A stretch of DNA of 62,817 bases from Imhoffiella purpurea. GTDB lineage: Bacteria > Pseudomonadota > Gammaproteobacteria > Chromatiales > Chromatiaceae. Of the stretch, positions 44,803 to 53,734 are shown piece after piece. A model generated the notes under the pieces. The model saw nothing but the letters and a program-made list of their open reading frames with translations, made no database searches and had not been told where the DNA came from. Where the stretch lies: assembly GCF_000585215.1 (NCBI RefSeq), contig NZ_AONC01000061.1, forward strand, positions 1-62,817, read 5' to 3'. Positions within the stretch are counted from its first letter, which is position 1; each line of letters starts with the position of its first letter. The translations under genes were made by a program, and so were the position numbers.

Positions 44803-46014
44803 TCAGACCCGTGCCGGCTCGGGCATGACCATCGGCTCTCGGTTCAGGCGCAGATCCGGCAGGAAGACCGCCAGCAGACCGATCAAGGGCAAAAAGGCGC
44901 AGATCTGGTAGACGGTCTCGATGCCCCAGTGGTCGGCGACCAGGCCCAGGACACTGGCTCCAACACCGGCCAGGCCGAAGGCGAGCCCGAAGAAGAGCCC
45001 CGAGATGGCACCGACGCGGCCAGGAATGAGTTCCTGCGCGTAGACCACCATCGCCGGAAAGGCGGAGGCGAGCATGAAGCCGATGATCATCACCAGGACC
45101 GCCGAGGTTCCCAGTCCCACATAGGGCAGCATCAGGGTGAAGGGCGCAACGCCGAGGATGGATGCCCAGATGACCTGTCGTCGGCCAATGCGATCTCCGA
45201 TGGGTCCGCCCAACAGGGTTCCCGCAGCAATGGCGAAGAGATAGAGGAAGAGATGGAATTGGGCATCGCGCACGCCGATACCGTAATGCTCCATCAAATA
45301 GAAGATGAGGAAGCTGCTCAGACTGGCCGAGTAGAAGAACTTGGAGAACATGAGCGCCAGCAGCACCCCGAGCGTGGTCCGTACCTTGCCCTTGGGTAGG
45401 GGGTCATGGGTCGACTTAGACACCGGTCGCGGCTGGCGTTGCTGGTGGCGATACCAGAGCCCAACGCCGATCAGCACCAGCATGGCAACCAGCGCGATCA
45501 GTGACATGAAGGCGAGGCTGCCTTGACCGTGCGGCAGGACGACCAAGGCCGCGAGCAAAGGTCCGATCGCCGCGCCGGCGTTGCCGCCGACCTGAAAGAT
45601 GGATTGGGCCAACCCATAGCGTCCGCCCGAGGCCATGCGGGCCACCCGCGACGCCTCGGGGTGGAAGACGGCCGATCCGGTTCCGACCATGGCGGCCGCC
45701 ATCAGCACCATGGGAAAGCTGTCGGCGATGGAGAGCGCCAGCAGACCGGCGAGCGTGCAGCCCATGCCGGCGGCGAGCGAGAATGGCTGAGGTCGCCGGT
45801 CGGTATAGGCCCCGACCAGAGGCTGCAGCAGCGAGGAGGTGAACTGGAAGGCCAGGGTGATGAGACCGATCTGGGCGAAGCTCAGATGCAACCCGGACTT
45901 GAAGAGCGGATAGATGGCGACCATCAGCGACTGCATGGTGTCGTTGAGCAGATGCGAAAAGCTGATGGCACCCAGCACCCGGAACCGGGGCTGCTGGATC
46001 GAATGACTGGTCAT
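44803..46014 (-). CDS. MFS exporter, fosmidomycin-resistance (Fsr) type
   Basis: A 403-residue protein with about 12 TM segments. It starts RVLGAISFSHLLNDTMQSLMVAIYP, as in the Fsr family. The MFS loop motifs are GAYTDRRPQPFSL and GGPIGDRIGRRQV. These proteins expel drugs such as fosmidomycin; the native substrate is unknown. AGTAGGA lies upstream of the ATG. It is divergent from the adenosine kinase gene, with an inverted repeat GAATATG-N12-CATATTC at 46127-46152 between them. The 276-bp gap to the mrfA-like gene makes cotranscription uncertain. Confidence 0.88.
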   Translation of the reverse strand: MTSHSIQQPRFRVLGAISFSHLLNDTMQSLMVAIYPLFKSGLHLSFAQIGLITLAFQFTSSLLQPLVGAYTDRRPQPFSLAAGMGCTLAGLLALSIADSFPMVLMAAAMVGTGSAVFHPEASRVARMASGGRYGLAQSIFQVGGNAGAAIGPLLAALVVLPHGQGSLAFMSLIALVAMLVLIGVGLWYRHQQRQPRPVSKSTHDPLPKGKVRTTLGVLLALMFSKFFYSASLSSFLIFYLMEHYGIGVRDAQFHLFLYLFAIAAGTLLGGPIGDRIGRRQVIWASILGVAPFTLMLPYVGLGTSAVLVMIIGFMLASAFPAMVVYAQELIPGRVGAISGLFFGLAFGLAGVGASVLGLVADHWGIETVYQICAFLPLIGLLAVFLPDLRLNREPMVMPEPARV

Positions 46015-46126
46015 GAATCCTACTGGATGCGGAACGGGTTGATGGCCGACGCGAACGGAATCGCAATCGCCTGCGTACCGGATGCGCCCGGGATTCGGAG
46101 GGACACCGCCCCGGATGCATATCGTT

Positions 46127-46152
46127 GAATATGCTTACATACTCTCATATTC
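46127..46152. promoter_or_regulatory. Inverted repeat in the Fsr/adenosine kinase divergent region
   Basis: Perfect 7-bp arms GAATATG and CATATTC with 12-nt spacing lie in an AT-rich patch of about 40 bp. It is centred about 125 bp from both gene starts. It looks like a dimeric repressor site; no regulator gene is adjacent. Confidence 0.4.
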
Positions 46153-46261
46153 CATGCCTGTTCCCAAGCCGCTGGGTCGCTCGATTCCGGAGACGTCCCG
46201 GATCTGCGCTGCTCGGACCTGTACAATGGGCGGCTTTCACGAACGGACGACAGGAGCTCGC

Positions 46262-47251
46262 ATGGCGAAATATCAGATCTACGGGATCGGCAACGCGCTG
46301 GTCGACATGGAATACGAGGTGGAGCATGAGGACCTGGGCATCCTCGGCATCGACAAGGGCGTGATGACACTGGTCGACGAGCATCAGCAGACCAGTATCA
46401 TGACCCACTTGAAGGACCGGAATCATCAGCGCGGATCCGGCGGATCGGCGGCCAACTCCATCATCGCCTTCAGCCAGTTCGGCGGCAGAGGCTACTACTC
46501 CTGCAAGGTCGCCGACGACGAGCTCGGCCACTTCTACATGAAGGATCTGCTCGACGGCGGCGTCGACACCAACCACCACACCGAGAAGGTCCAGGGCGAC
46601 ACCGGGCGCTGCGTGGTGCTGGTCACCCCGGACAGCGACCGCACCATGTGCACCTTCCTCGGGGTCAGCGGCAACCTCTCCACCAAGGAACTGGTCGAGG
46701 AGGCACTGACCGACTCGGACTGGTTCTACACCGAGGGCTATCTGGTCACCTCGGACACGGCGCGTCACGCCACGATCGAGGCCAAGCGCCTCGCCGACGC
46801 GTCCGGCGTCAAGACCGCCATCTCGCTCTCCGACCCGAACATGGTGAAGTTCTTCAAGCCGGGGCTGCAGGAGATGATCGGTTCGGGCGTGGACCTGCTC
46901 TTCGCCAACGAGTTCGAGGCCATGGGCATGGCCGGCTCGGAGGATCTGCATCAGGCGGTGGACTATCTCAAGACCATCGCCAAGACCTTCGCCATCACCC
47001 GGGGGCCGCAGGGCGCCCTGGTCTGGGACGGCAGCGCACTGATCGAGATCGATCCGATCAAGGTCGAGGCAGTCGACACGCTCGGCGCGGGCGACATGTT
47101 CTCCGGGGCCTTCCTCTACGGACTGAGCCAGGGCTGGAGCTATCGGCGCGCGGGGGATCTGGCCTCGGCCGCCTCGGCCAAGCTGGTCACCTCGCTCGGG
47201 CCGCGCATCTCGGCCGCCGAGACCCGAAGGATCCTCGAAACCTTCGGCTGA
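46262..47251 (+). CDS. PfkB-family adenosine kinase-like sugar kinase
   Basis: A 329-residue ribokinase-family enzyme. The ATG at 46262 has AGGAG upstream. It shows the N-terminal GIGNALVDMEYEV, the GGSAANSI nucleoside/sugar motif and the C-terminal PfkB signature DTLGAGDMFSGAF with catalytic aspartate. Annotation in relatives is usually adenosine kinase, but the substrate cannot be proven from sequence. It stands alone. Confidence 0.85.
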   Translation: MAKYQIYGIGNALVDMEYEVEHEDLGILGIDKGVMTLVDEHQQTSIMTHLKDRNHQRGSGGSAANSIIAFSQFGGRGYYSCKVADDELGHFYMKDLLDGGVDTNHHTEKVQGDTGRCVVLVTPDSDRTMCTFLGVSGNLSTKELVEEALTDSDWFYTEGYLVTSDTARHATIEAKRLADASGVKTAISLSDPNMVKFFKPGLQEMIGSGVDLLFANEFEAMGMAGSEDLHQAVDYLKTIAKTFAITRGPQGALVWDGSALIEIDPIKVEAVDTLGAGDMFSGAFLYGLSQGWSYRRAGDLASAASAKLVTSLGPRISAAETRRILETFG

Positions 47252-47481
47252 TCGGCCAATCGCGTCGATCGGCGGAAAGCCGATCGCACGCTGTCCAGGC
47301 ATTCGATCGGCCCGTGACGGATCCCGAAACTGCGAACCACTCGACATCCTGGGGCCTACCCCAGGGTGTTAGGATTCGAGCCAAAGACTCTGGACCGATC
47401 GCAAGCGGCCGACGGACATCGACCTCCTGGCTCCTGGAGCAGGGGGCGGTCCGTCGGTGAACGTCGAATGGAGGACGCTCG

Positions 47482-48408
47482 ATGACGAGCTTCGATGCCC
47501 CATCACTGCCGTCGCCCCTGACGCTGCGGGAATGCACCCGGCCGCGCTTCGAGGGCAATCTGGACAAACTCAGCGAATGGCTGACCGGCCTGCGCGACGG
47601 CGGCGTCCGTCAGGCCGGGCCGGCGCTGATGATGGCGCTCGAAAATCTGCGCAAGTCGGACCTGACCGCCAATCGGCGCATCTCGGTGCTGTCCGCGCTC
47701 AAGGTCCCGGTTCTCAAGACCTGTGCCGGACTCCCCAAACCCTACGCCGAGGATGGCGAATCGACCCAATCGGCGAACGGCATCACCCTGGAGCAGCGTC
47801 TCTACCGGCTCATGTTCGTGAATCTGGACCTGGCGCTGCGGCAACTGGACCAACAGCACTGCACGCTCACCACCCGGCAGCGGCGCAAGCGCGACTGGAT
47901 GGCGCGCAATCTCTTCCGCTTCGCCTCGCGCCAGATCCGCTACAGCGCGCTATGGAAGGTTCCGCCGCCATCAGGCACCTGGCGCGATCTGCACGAGAGC
48001 TATTACTACCTCTCCACGCGACGGACCCATGGCGTCTGGACGGACGAGGATTCGGTCTCCATCGGGAATGGCTTCGACCACCAGCTGGAATACAAACGCC
48101 TGCTGCTGTTCGGACTGGCCGCCCAAATGAAGGAATCGACGATCCGAAGCGAGTATTTCCTCGACGGTCTGGAAGGCTGGGCGGTGCAGACCCAGCTGGA
48201 GGATCCGTTCCGCATGCTCGGCCGCATCCGTCTCTTCCTGGTCGAGATCTCGGAGGACAGACCGCCACGCCAGGTCGAGGGAACGCTGGAATCCACCTTC
48301 CATGGCTGGGTTCTGCAGCCCCCCTATCCCTTCATCCACGAATTGGAGGACGCCGGATATAGAATGGGGGCCTACGGCTTCCAGCCGCTCGACCTCACAC
48401 CCGTCTGA
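47482..48408 (+). CDS. Helical protein of unknown function
   Basis: A 308-residue soluble protein with no known catalytic motif. Runs such as LTANRRISVLSALKVPVL, TLEQRLYRLMFVNLDLAL and SGTWRDLHESYYYLSTRR resemble the helical N-terminal half of large PilZ-domain proteins in proteobacteria. The PilZ part itself is absent. It may be a stand-alone relative or a paralogue that lost PilZ. tsaB follows after 18 bp, so they probably share a transcript. The family resemblance is from memory and is a moderate-confidence inference. Confidence 0.7.
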   Translation: MTSFDAPSLPSPLTLRECTRPRFEGNLDKLSEWLTGLRDGGVRQAGPALMMALENLRKSDLTANRRISVLSALKVPVLKTCAGLPKPYAEDGESTQSANGITLEQRLYRLMFVNLDLALRQLDQQHCTLTTRQRRKRDWMARNLFRFASRQIRYSALWKVPPPSGTWRDLHESYYYLSTRRTHGVWTDEDSVSIGNGFDHQLEYKRLLLFGLAAQMKESTIRSEYFLDGLEGWAVQTQLEDPFRMLGRIRLFLVEISEDRPPRQVEGTLESTFHGWVLQPPYPFIHELEDAGYRMGAYGFQPLDLTPV

Positions 48409-48426
48409 CCCAGTACCCAGAACCCA

Positions 48427-49104
48427 ATGAAGCTGCTCGCGATCGATACCTCCAGCGAAACCTGTTCCGCCGCCCTGCTCCTCGACGAGCGTCTCGAACA
48501 ACGTCTCGAACATGCCCCCCGCCGCCACGGCGAGCTCATCCTGCCGATGATGCAGGATCTGCTCGCAGAGGCCGGGCTGGCCGTCACCGACCTGGACGCC
48601 ATGGCCTTCGGATGCGGTCCGGGCTCGTTCACCGGCGTCCGCATCGCCACCGCCGTCATCCAGGGCGCCGCCTTCGGCGCCGAGATTCCCGTGGTTCCCG
48701 TCTCGACGCTCGCCGCCATGGCCCAGGGTCAGTTCAGACGCACGGGCGACAGACGCCTGCTCGTGGCGCTAGACGCACGCATGGAGGAGGTCTATTGGGG
48801 ATGCTTCGAGATCGACGGGCAGGATCTGGCCGCATACTGCTGCGAAGAGCGCGTCTGCCCGCCCGACTCGGTCTCGAGTCCGCAGGGCTGCGGCTGGCAT
48901 GGCGTCGGGCCGGGCTGGTCGGCCTATCGAAGCCTGCTGACCGGACGTCTGGGCGAGGCGCTCTCGGGCATGAGTCCGGAGGCCGTCTGCGAGGCGCGGG
49001 ACATCGCCATCCTGGCCGCGGCCGATTATGCCGAGGGACGCCATGTCCCCGCCGATCGGGCCATGCCCGTCTACCTGAGGGACAAGGTCACCCGCGCGGC
49101 CTGA
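48427..49104 (+). CDS. tsaB: tRNA t6A biosynthesis protein TsaB
   Basis: A 225-residue ASKHA-fold scaffold of the TsaBDE complex that makes threonylcarbamoyladenosine at A37 of tRNA. MKLLAIDTSSETCSAALL, then HGELILPMMQDLL and the motif GCGPGSFTGVRIATAV are diagnostic. It has the usual truncated second half. It is close behind the helical unknown gene. trmO, which acts on t6A, is elsewhere in the window. Confidence 0.95.
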   Translation: MKLLAIDTSSETCSAALLLDERLEQRLEHAPRRHGELILPMMQDLLAEAGLAVTDLDAMAFGCGPGSFTGVRIATAVIQGAAFGAEIPVVPVSTLAAMAQGQFRRTGDRRLLVALDARMEEVYWGCFEIDGQDLAAYCCEERVCPPDSVSSPQGCGWHGVGPGWSAYRSLLTGRLGEALSGMSPEAVCEARDIAILAAADYAEGRHVPADRAMPVYLRDKVTRAA

Positions 49105-49135
49105 GTGCGCGTGCTCGCCCGCCTGCGCTCGACAT

Positions 49136-49393
49136 TCAACCCAATACCTCGCGCCGCCTGGCTGTGGCATCATGCTGATGACGGCAGTGCCGCCGCAGAC
49201 AGCTCAGGACGTAGTGCAGCAGGGTCCCCCCGACCACCAGGAACATGGCCGAGGCGATTCCCAGCCGAGCCAGCGGCCCGAGGGGCGACAGGCCCAGCAT
49301 CAGCCAGGTCAGGAACCCGATGAGGATCGTGATGAGCGAGATCACGACGAAGGGCCAGAGCGAGTGGTTGCATTTCGGGCAGAGGTTCAGCAT
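49136..49393 (-). CDS. Small zinc-ribbon-like membrane protein
   Basis: An 85-residue protein from the ATG at 49393 (MLNLCPKCNHSLWPFVVISL). A CPKC pair sits just before TM1 (FVVISLITILIGFLTWLML) and a second TM follows (IASAMFLVVGGTLLHYVL). A His/Cys/Arg-rich tail (CLRRHCRHQH) follows the second TM and could complete a metal site. No family is recognised. It is convergent with tsaB. Confidence 0.55.
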   Translation of the reverse strand: MLNLCPKCNHSLWPFVVISLITILIGFLTWLMLGLSPLGPLARLGIASAMFLVVGGTLLHYVLSCLRRHCRHQHDATARRREVLG

Positions 49394-49531
49394 GGATGCT
49401 CTCGGATTCCGAAGAACGCCCGTTGGCGCTGTCCATTCGCCTTGGCGAAGGTTGGGAAGACGATAAGGCCGAGGTGAGGAAACCATTCACACAGCGGTCG
49501 TTCATACTGATCGAGACGCGTCAATAAGACA

Positions 49532-50830
49532 TTGAAATCGGTCAATATCATTCAAGACCTATCGGCTGCTCCAGGCGCAATATTCCCATCGGATAGTCTA
49601 GCGGCCGCCCGCCGGGGACTGCTCGCGCTCTACGCCACCGCAATCGCAGCGGTCGACGGGCGCGAGAACACTCGCCGCGCCCTCTCGCGCCACCAAGCCA
49701 TTGAGGGTCCGACCTGGATCTGCGCGATCGGCAAGGCGGCATCGGCCATGGCGCTCGGCGCTGCCGCGGCCCACTCGGGATCCTGTCTCGGAGGTCTGGT
49801 CGTCACCAAGCCCGGGCATGCCGACGAAAAGGCGCTGGCGGCCGCGGGCATCCGCTGTCTCTTCGGCGCTCATCCGTTGCCGGACGCGAGCAGCCTGGAA
49901 GCGGGCGAGCAGCTGATCGCCGCACTGAGCGACATCCCGAGCGGAGCGACGGTCATCGTCCTCCTGTCGGGCGGCGCCTCCAGCCTGATCGAGGCACCGA
50001 TCCGCGGAATCGACCTGACCGAGCTGCGCCGCATCAATGCCTGGCTGCTGGGGAGCGGGCTGGCGATCGAACAGATCAATCTGGTCCGCAAGTCCATCTC
50101 CCGGATCAAGGGCGGCGGACTCCTGGATGTCATCCCCGAGCGGTCGCTGCGCGCGCTCGCCATCTCGGACGTACCGGGGAATGTCGCGGGCGTCATCGGT
50201 TCCGGACCGCTGACCCCGGAACCCGATCTGGCGGTCCGGGTCATGAAGCTGCCCCTGCCCGACTGGCTGCTGGAGCGGGTGCGGCAAGGACTGGCCGAGC
50301 GCGGAGAGATGTCCGTCCGGGGACCGGAGATCGAGCTGATCGCCGACCTGGAGACCGCCATAGACGCGATCGCCGAGCACGCGCGCCGGTCCGGCCTGAG
50401 CGTCCATCTCCATCCCGAACCGATCCAGGGCCAGGCGGCAACGCGAGGCCGCGAGCTGGCCCGCACCCTCATCGATTCCGAACCGGGTCTGCACATCTGG
50501 GGTGGCGAGACGACCGTCGAGCTTCCGCATCGGCCAGGGCGCGGAGGACGCAACCAGCACCTGGCATTGGCGGCGGCGATCGAGCTCGCCGGACATCCCG
50601 ACGCCCTGATGCTCGGCGCCGGAACCGACGGCACCGACGGCCCCACCGAGGACGCGGGCGCCCTGGTCGACGGCTGGACCCTGGAGCGCGCCGCCGACGC
50701 CGGATTCGAGCCCGAGTCCTGTCTCGCCGGTGCGGATTCCGGATCGCTGCTGGAGGCCAGCGGAGACCTGATCCGCACCGGCCCGACCGGGACCAACGTG
50801 ATGGACCTGATCCTCGGGCTCAAGCTGTGA
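49532..50830 (+). CDS. Glycerate 2-kinase, MOFRL type
   Basis: A 432-residue enzyme. The N-terminal DUF4147 domain has CAIGKAASAMALGAA and VIVLLSGGASSLIEAP. The C-terminal MOFRL domain has GGETTVELPHRPGRGGRNQHLALAAA and GTDGTDGPTEDAGALVDG. It phosphorylates D-glycerate to 2-phosphoglycerate, as in photorespiration-like or serine/glyoxylate metabolism. The TTG at 49532 is the only start before the conserved part and lacks a clear ribosome site. It is divergent from the 49393 gene. Confidence 0.9.
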   Translation: MKSVNIIQDLSAAPGAIFPSDSLAAARRGLLALYATAIAAVDGRENTRRALSRHQAIEGPTWICAIGKAASAMALGAAAAHSGSCLGGLVVTKPGHADEKALAAAGIRCLFGAHPLPDASSLEAGEQLIAALSDIPSGATVIVLLSGGASSLIEAPIRGIDLTELRRINAWLLGSGLAIEQINLVRKSISRIKGGGLLDVIPERSLRALAISDVPGNVAGVIGSGPLTPEPDLAVRVMKLPLPDWLLERVRQGLAERGEMSVRGPEIELIADLETAIDAIAEHARRSGLSVHLHPEPIQGQAATRGRELARTLIDSEPGLHIWGGETTVELPHRPGRGGRNQHLALAAAIELAGHPDALMLGAGTDGTDGPTEDAGALVDGWTLERAADAGFEPESCLAGADSGSLLEASGDLIRTGPTGTNVMDLILGLKL

Positions 50831-50890
50831 CGGAGCGGCCGAGCGCGAGTCTATTCGCGATCTCGGCTCGCCGTCCGAGCGTGCGGACGC

Positions 50891-51808
50891 TCAGAGATAG
50901 TCGAGCTGGTCCACCCCGAAATGGGTCGGCGTCAGGCCGAGCCGGGCGAAGCTGTCGTTCTCCGGGCAGACATTGCCTTCCATCAGCATCTGCAGCTGAT
51001 CGCGCGAGATGGGGAACCAGGCGTAGCGGTCGAGCAGACTGGCGGCGGCCTGGATCGCCGTGGCCGGCGCCGGCAGCATCATCTTGGTCTTGCCCGAGGC
51101 CGCGGCGATGACGCCCAGGATGGCCTTCCAGCTCAGACGCTGGGGGCCGCATAGACCGTAGGTCTGAGACTGGGTGCGCGACTCGCTCAGAGCCAGCACG
51201 AAGGCCTTGGCGACGTCCGTCACCGAGACGGGCGCCAGCTCGAACTCGCCCGCCTTGAGCGGCAGCATGCCCGCGTAGAAGAGCGGTGCCGGCAGAGGGC
51301 TGTCGATGATGTCCTTCTTGAGCTGAGAGCAGAACTCCATGCGTCCCTGCGGATCGCCGAAGATCACCGAGGGACGGAAGATGGTCCAGTTCAGGCCCGA
51401 ACCCTTGAGGGCGATCTCGGCCTGGTATTTGGTGCGCTGATAGGGCGTGCCCTCGGCCCGGACCCCGTTGGCCGTCATGAGCAGGAAACGGCTCACGCCC
51501 GTGGCCTTCGCAGCCGCGATGGTATCCACCACGCCCTGGTACTGCAGCGCCTCGAAGGTGATGCCGCGCGCGGGAAATTCGCGCAGAATGCCGATGAGAT
51601 AGATGACTGCATCGGCGCCGGTCAGACATTGCTCGAGCGCCACCTTGTCGCCGACCTCGCCATGCACGATCTCGCAGGCCGAGGGATTCTCGATCTTGGT
51701 TTCGCTGCCGGGGCGCACCAGCAGCCTGGGCATATGGCCCTCGGCGAGCAGTTGGCGCGTGACGTATAGACCGACGAAGCCTGTACCGCCGATGACTGCA
51801 ACCTTCAT
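50891..51808 (-). CDS. NAD(P)-binding atypical SDR (complex I 39-kDa subunit-like)
   Basis: A 305-residue Rossmann protein starting MKVAVIGGTGFVGLYVTRQLL (GxxGxxG). The usual YxxxK is present as YQRTKYQAEIALK. It resembles the NDUFA9-like or epimerase-like SDR group found in many phototrophs and proteobacteria. Possible roles are quinone or cofactor chemistry, or chaperoning of membrane complexes; the sequence does not say which. It stands alone on the minus strand. Confidence 0.85.
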   Translation of the reverse strand: MKVAVIGGTGFVGLYVTRQLLAEGHMPRLLVRPGSETKIENPSACEIVHGEVGDKVALEQCLTGADAVIYLIGILREFPARGITFEALQYQGVVDTIAAAKATGVSRFLLMTANGVRAEGTPYQRTKYQAEIALKGSGLNWTIFRPSVIFGDPQGRMEFCSQLKKDIIDSPLPAPLFYAGMLPLKAGEFELAPVSVTDVAKAFVLALSESRTQSQTYGLCGPQRLSWKAILGVIAAASGKTKMMLPAPATAIQAAASLLDRYAWFPISRDQLQMLMEGNVCPENDSFARLGLTPTHFGVDQLDYL

Positions 51809-51926
51809 GGAACACTCCTCATCGATGATTGGAATGAATCGATGGACGATGATACCGGTGGACCACTAGATTGGTGCCGAACGGATTCAGTCAAGACAGA
51901 ATCTGAACATCCCCCTGTATCGCCGG

Positions 51927-52283
51927 TCAGCGGCCGACCTGAGCCATCTGGGGCATCTTCGAGGGCGTCGCGGCCAGGTTGACGACGTTTTGGCGACGCA
52001 GTCGGCGCACGCTGCGGCGCGCGGCGGTGAAAACCTCCTGGATGGCCTCGGAGGCTTTCTTGCGGGCGTCTCGGACCACCACCTGGCGGCCGGAGCAGAG
52101 CCTTGCGCTCAATTCGCAGCGAACGCGATGGCCGTGCATCGGATCGAATTCTTCCTGAATCGTGACGTGGGCGTCGAGCTGTTCGTCTGGAAAGCGATCG
52201 GCGAGCTTCTTGACCTCGAGCTCGATCTGCCGGCGAATATCTGCATCCAACGCGAGCGTATCGCCGCCTATCTTGATGGGCAT
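51927..52283 (-). CDS. Ribosome hibernation factor-like protein (HPF/RaiA fold)
   Basis: A 118-residue protein from the ATG at 52283 (MPIKIGGDTLALDADIRRQI), with GGAGAAGG close upstream. The beta-alpha fold has FPDEQLDAHVTIQEEF, HRVRCELSARLCSGRQVVVRD and KKASEAIQEVFTAARRSVRRLRR. It resembles short HPF/RaiA, which bind the 30S A/P sites in stationary phase. The first helix carries the DADIRRQIE element. It has an extra basic tail. The match is moderate because the family is divergent. Confidence 0.7.
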   Translation of the reverse strand: MPIKIGGDTLALDADIRRQIELEVKKLADRFPDEQLDAHVTIQEEFDPMHGHRVRCELSARLCSGRQVVVRDARKKASEAIQEVFTAARRSVRRLRRQNVVNLAATPSKMPQMAQVGR

Positions 52284-52652
52284 ACTTGACCTTCTCCAAA
52301 GACTCGGCCAATTCTCACGCCTTTCAGTGACGCATACCGAATACCGAGTGGAACTGATAAGAGGGCAACGGCCTCTATGAGTGATTCCGTCGCTCGGGGT
52401 ATCTCTGGGGCGGGGGGGGACGCGGTACGAGACGCGCGACGGTGCGCAGATCATGGCGATCGAACGTCCGAAAAGCAAGACCGCAAGTGTCATTTAACGC
52501 ACATTCATCACACTTTCACCCCTCCAGATCAAAATCTGGGTGCATTCTCGGCCCTCGGAAGCGATCCGAGAGAGGGTTTTCGCCCTATAGACCGACCGAA
52601 TCGCTCGCCCCGACACGAGGCGCAGGCCCCTGCCGGCTGCCCTGACGCGGCC
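52284..52652. other. Intergenic region upstream of the HPF-like gene
   Basis: This 369-bp stretch holds no supported gene. A short hairpin CCAGAT-CAAA-ATCTGG lies at about 52524-52539, downstream of the 52653 gene on the minus strand, without a U-tract. The promoter of the HPF-like gene should be here; the AT-richer patch at about 52480-52520 is the best place for it. Confidence 0.4.
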
Positions 52653-53207
52653 TCACTCGAAGAGATCGCGAAAGGCCTTGGCGAAGGATTTGTAGGCATC
52701 CCAGCCGTCCTTGTCCATCACCTGATCGATCACCCAGCGGTTCTCCTGCCCGCCGCCCATGAGCGTCTGGATCTCGAACCCCAGGTGCCGCAGCATGGCG
52801 TAGCTGGGGCCGTCGTCGGCGAAGCTGTACTCGGCATACTCGCCCGAGCGCTCGTTGAGCAGGGCGATGAAGGGCGAGCCGTAGTCGCCCGGCCCCAGCA
52901 GGTCCTGGGTGTTGTCCTGGACGTGGGCGAAGACCTTCTTGGCGAACTCGGTGACAAGGGTTCGACGTTCATCGTCGTCGATCATCCCGTGCGAGAGCCG
53001 GTCCGCGACCTGGATGAGAAAGGCCAGATATTCCTGAATGACGCCGAGCCGCTGGGCGTCGTCGCGGTAGACGAAGCGCTCGCAATGCAGATTGATGGCC
53101 TTGTCGAGTGCAACGCGCCAGGCGATGAAGGCCAAGGCACTGGCGACTTCGGGAAGCGAGCGATCGCGCGCCTCGTCCTTCCAATGACTCTTGATGCGAA
53201 TTGCCAC
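52653..53207 (-). CDS. Conserved-looking soluble protein of unknown function
   Basis: A 184-residue protein with a GTG start at 53207. The ribosome site AGGAGG lies 5 nt before it, the strongest in the window. The N-terminus VAIRIKSHWKDEARDRSLPEVASALAFIAWRVALDKAINLH begins a long helix. GPSYAMLRHLGFEIQTLMGG and WVIDQVMDKDGWDAYKSFAKAF are the most distinctive parts. There is no signal peptide, TM or known motif. The strong ribosome site suggests abundant expression. A role cannot be assigned. Confidence 0.7.
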   Translation of the reverse strand: MAIRIKSHWKDEARDRSLPEVASALAFIAWRVALDKAINLHCERFVYRDDAQRLGVIQEYLAFLIQVADRLSHGMIDDDERRTLVTEFAKKVFAHVQDNTQDLLGPGDYGSPFIALLNERSGEYAEYSFADDGPSYAMLRHLGFEIQTLMGGGQENRWVIDQVMDKDGWDAYKSFAKAFRDLFE

Positions 53208-53734
53208 TGAATCCTCCTGCCTCGTCGATGGGCGGAACCGACCGGATCGGGTCCGCCGCTGAATGCTCAGTATTTTACTCAGAAAACCGTCGGCAACACA
53301 GATCGCGGGAATGCCAGCTCCGCCGGTCGGCCGCATCCATTGGCTCGACGAGACCGGCAGACGAGGTTTCCTCTGCGCAGAACGGCACGATTGCGGCCCT
53401 CGCCCTTGGCGCGATAGAGCATCCGGTCGGCCTGATTGAGCAAGGCATCGAGCGCCCCCCCTTCCGCGACGCTGAGAGCGATGCTGAGGGTACACCTCCA
53501 GCCCCCCTCGACCCGGTACGCCGAGCAAGCCGCCGGGAATGGTTGTTTTCAACCGCGAGCCGGGCTATTTCGCCCAAACCCAGAGGGCATGGCCCGCGAT
53601 CGACACCGCAACCCTATGAGTTCCATCTTTTGGCGCACAATTTGCTTTAGCCTATCGGCGATGCGGATCGGAACTCCGCTATCGCCTCGCGACCAAGATG
53701 AACATGAACAGACGCGGGATCATCAAAGGCCGAT
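53208..53734. other. Region between the 53207 gene and the antiporter operon
   Basis: This 527-bp stretch contains the GGDEF remnant (53279-53571) and, at its right end, the promoter of the antiporter operon. AAAGG lies 7 nt before the operon's first ATG. No full gene is present. A 7-G tract occurs within the remnant. Confidence 0.6.
53279..53571 (-). pseudogene. Remnant of a GGDEF domain, C-terminal part
   Basis: On the minus strand GEIARLAVENNHSRR (one frame) and CTLSIALSVAEG plus NQADRMLYRAKGEGRNRAVL (next frame) reproduce the last third of a GGDEF domain. This covers the VTVSIGVA strand, the ADxALYRAK helix and GRNRV. A frameshift separates the two blocks and there is no GGDEF active site or start. 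The remnant reads out to a stop at 53279. It is a decayed diguanylate cyclase fragment. Confidence 0.7.
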
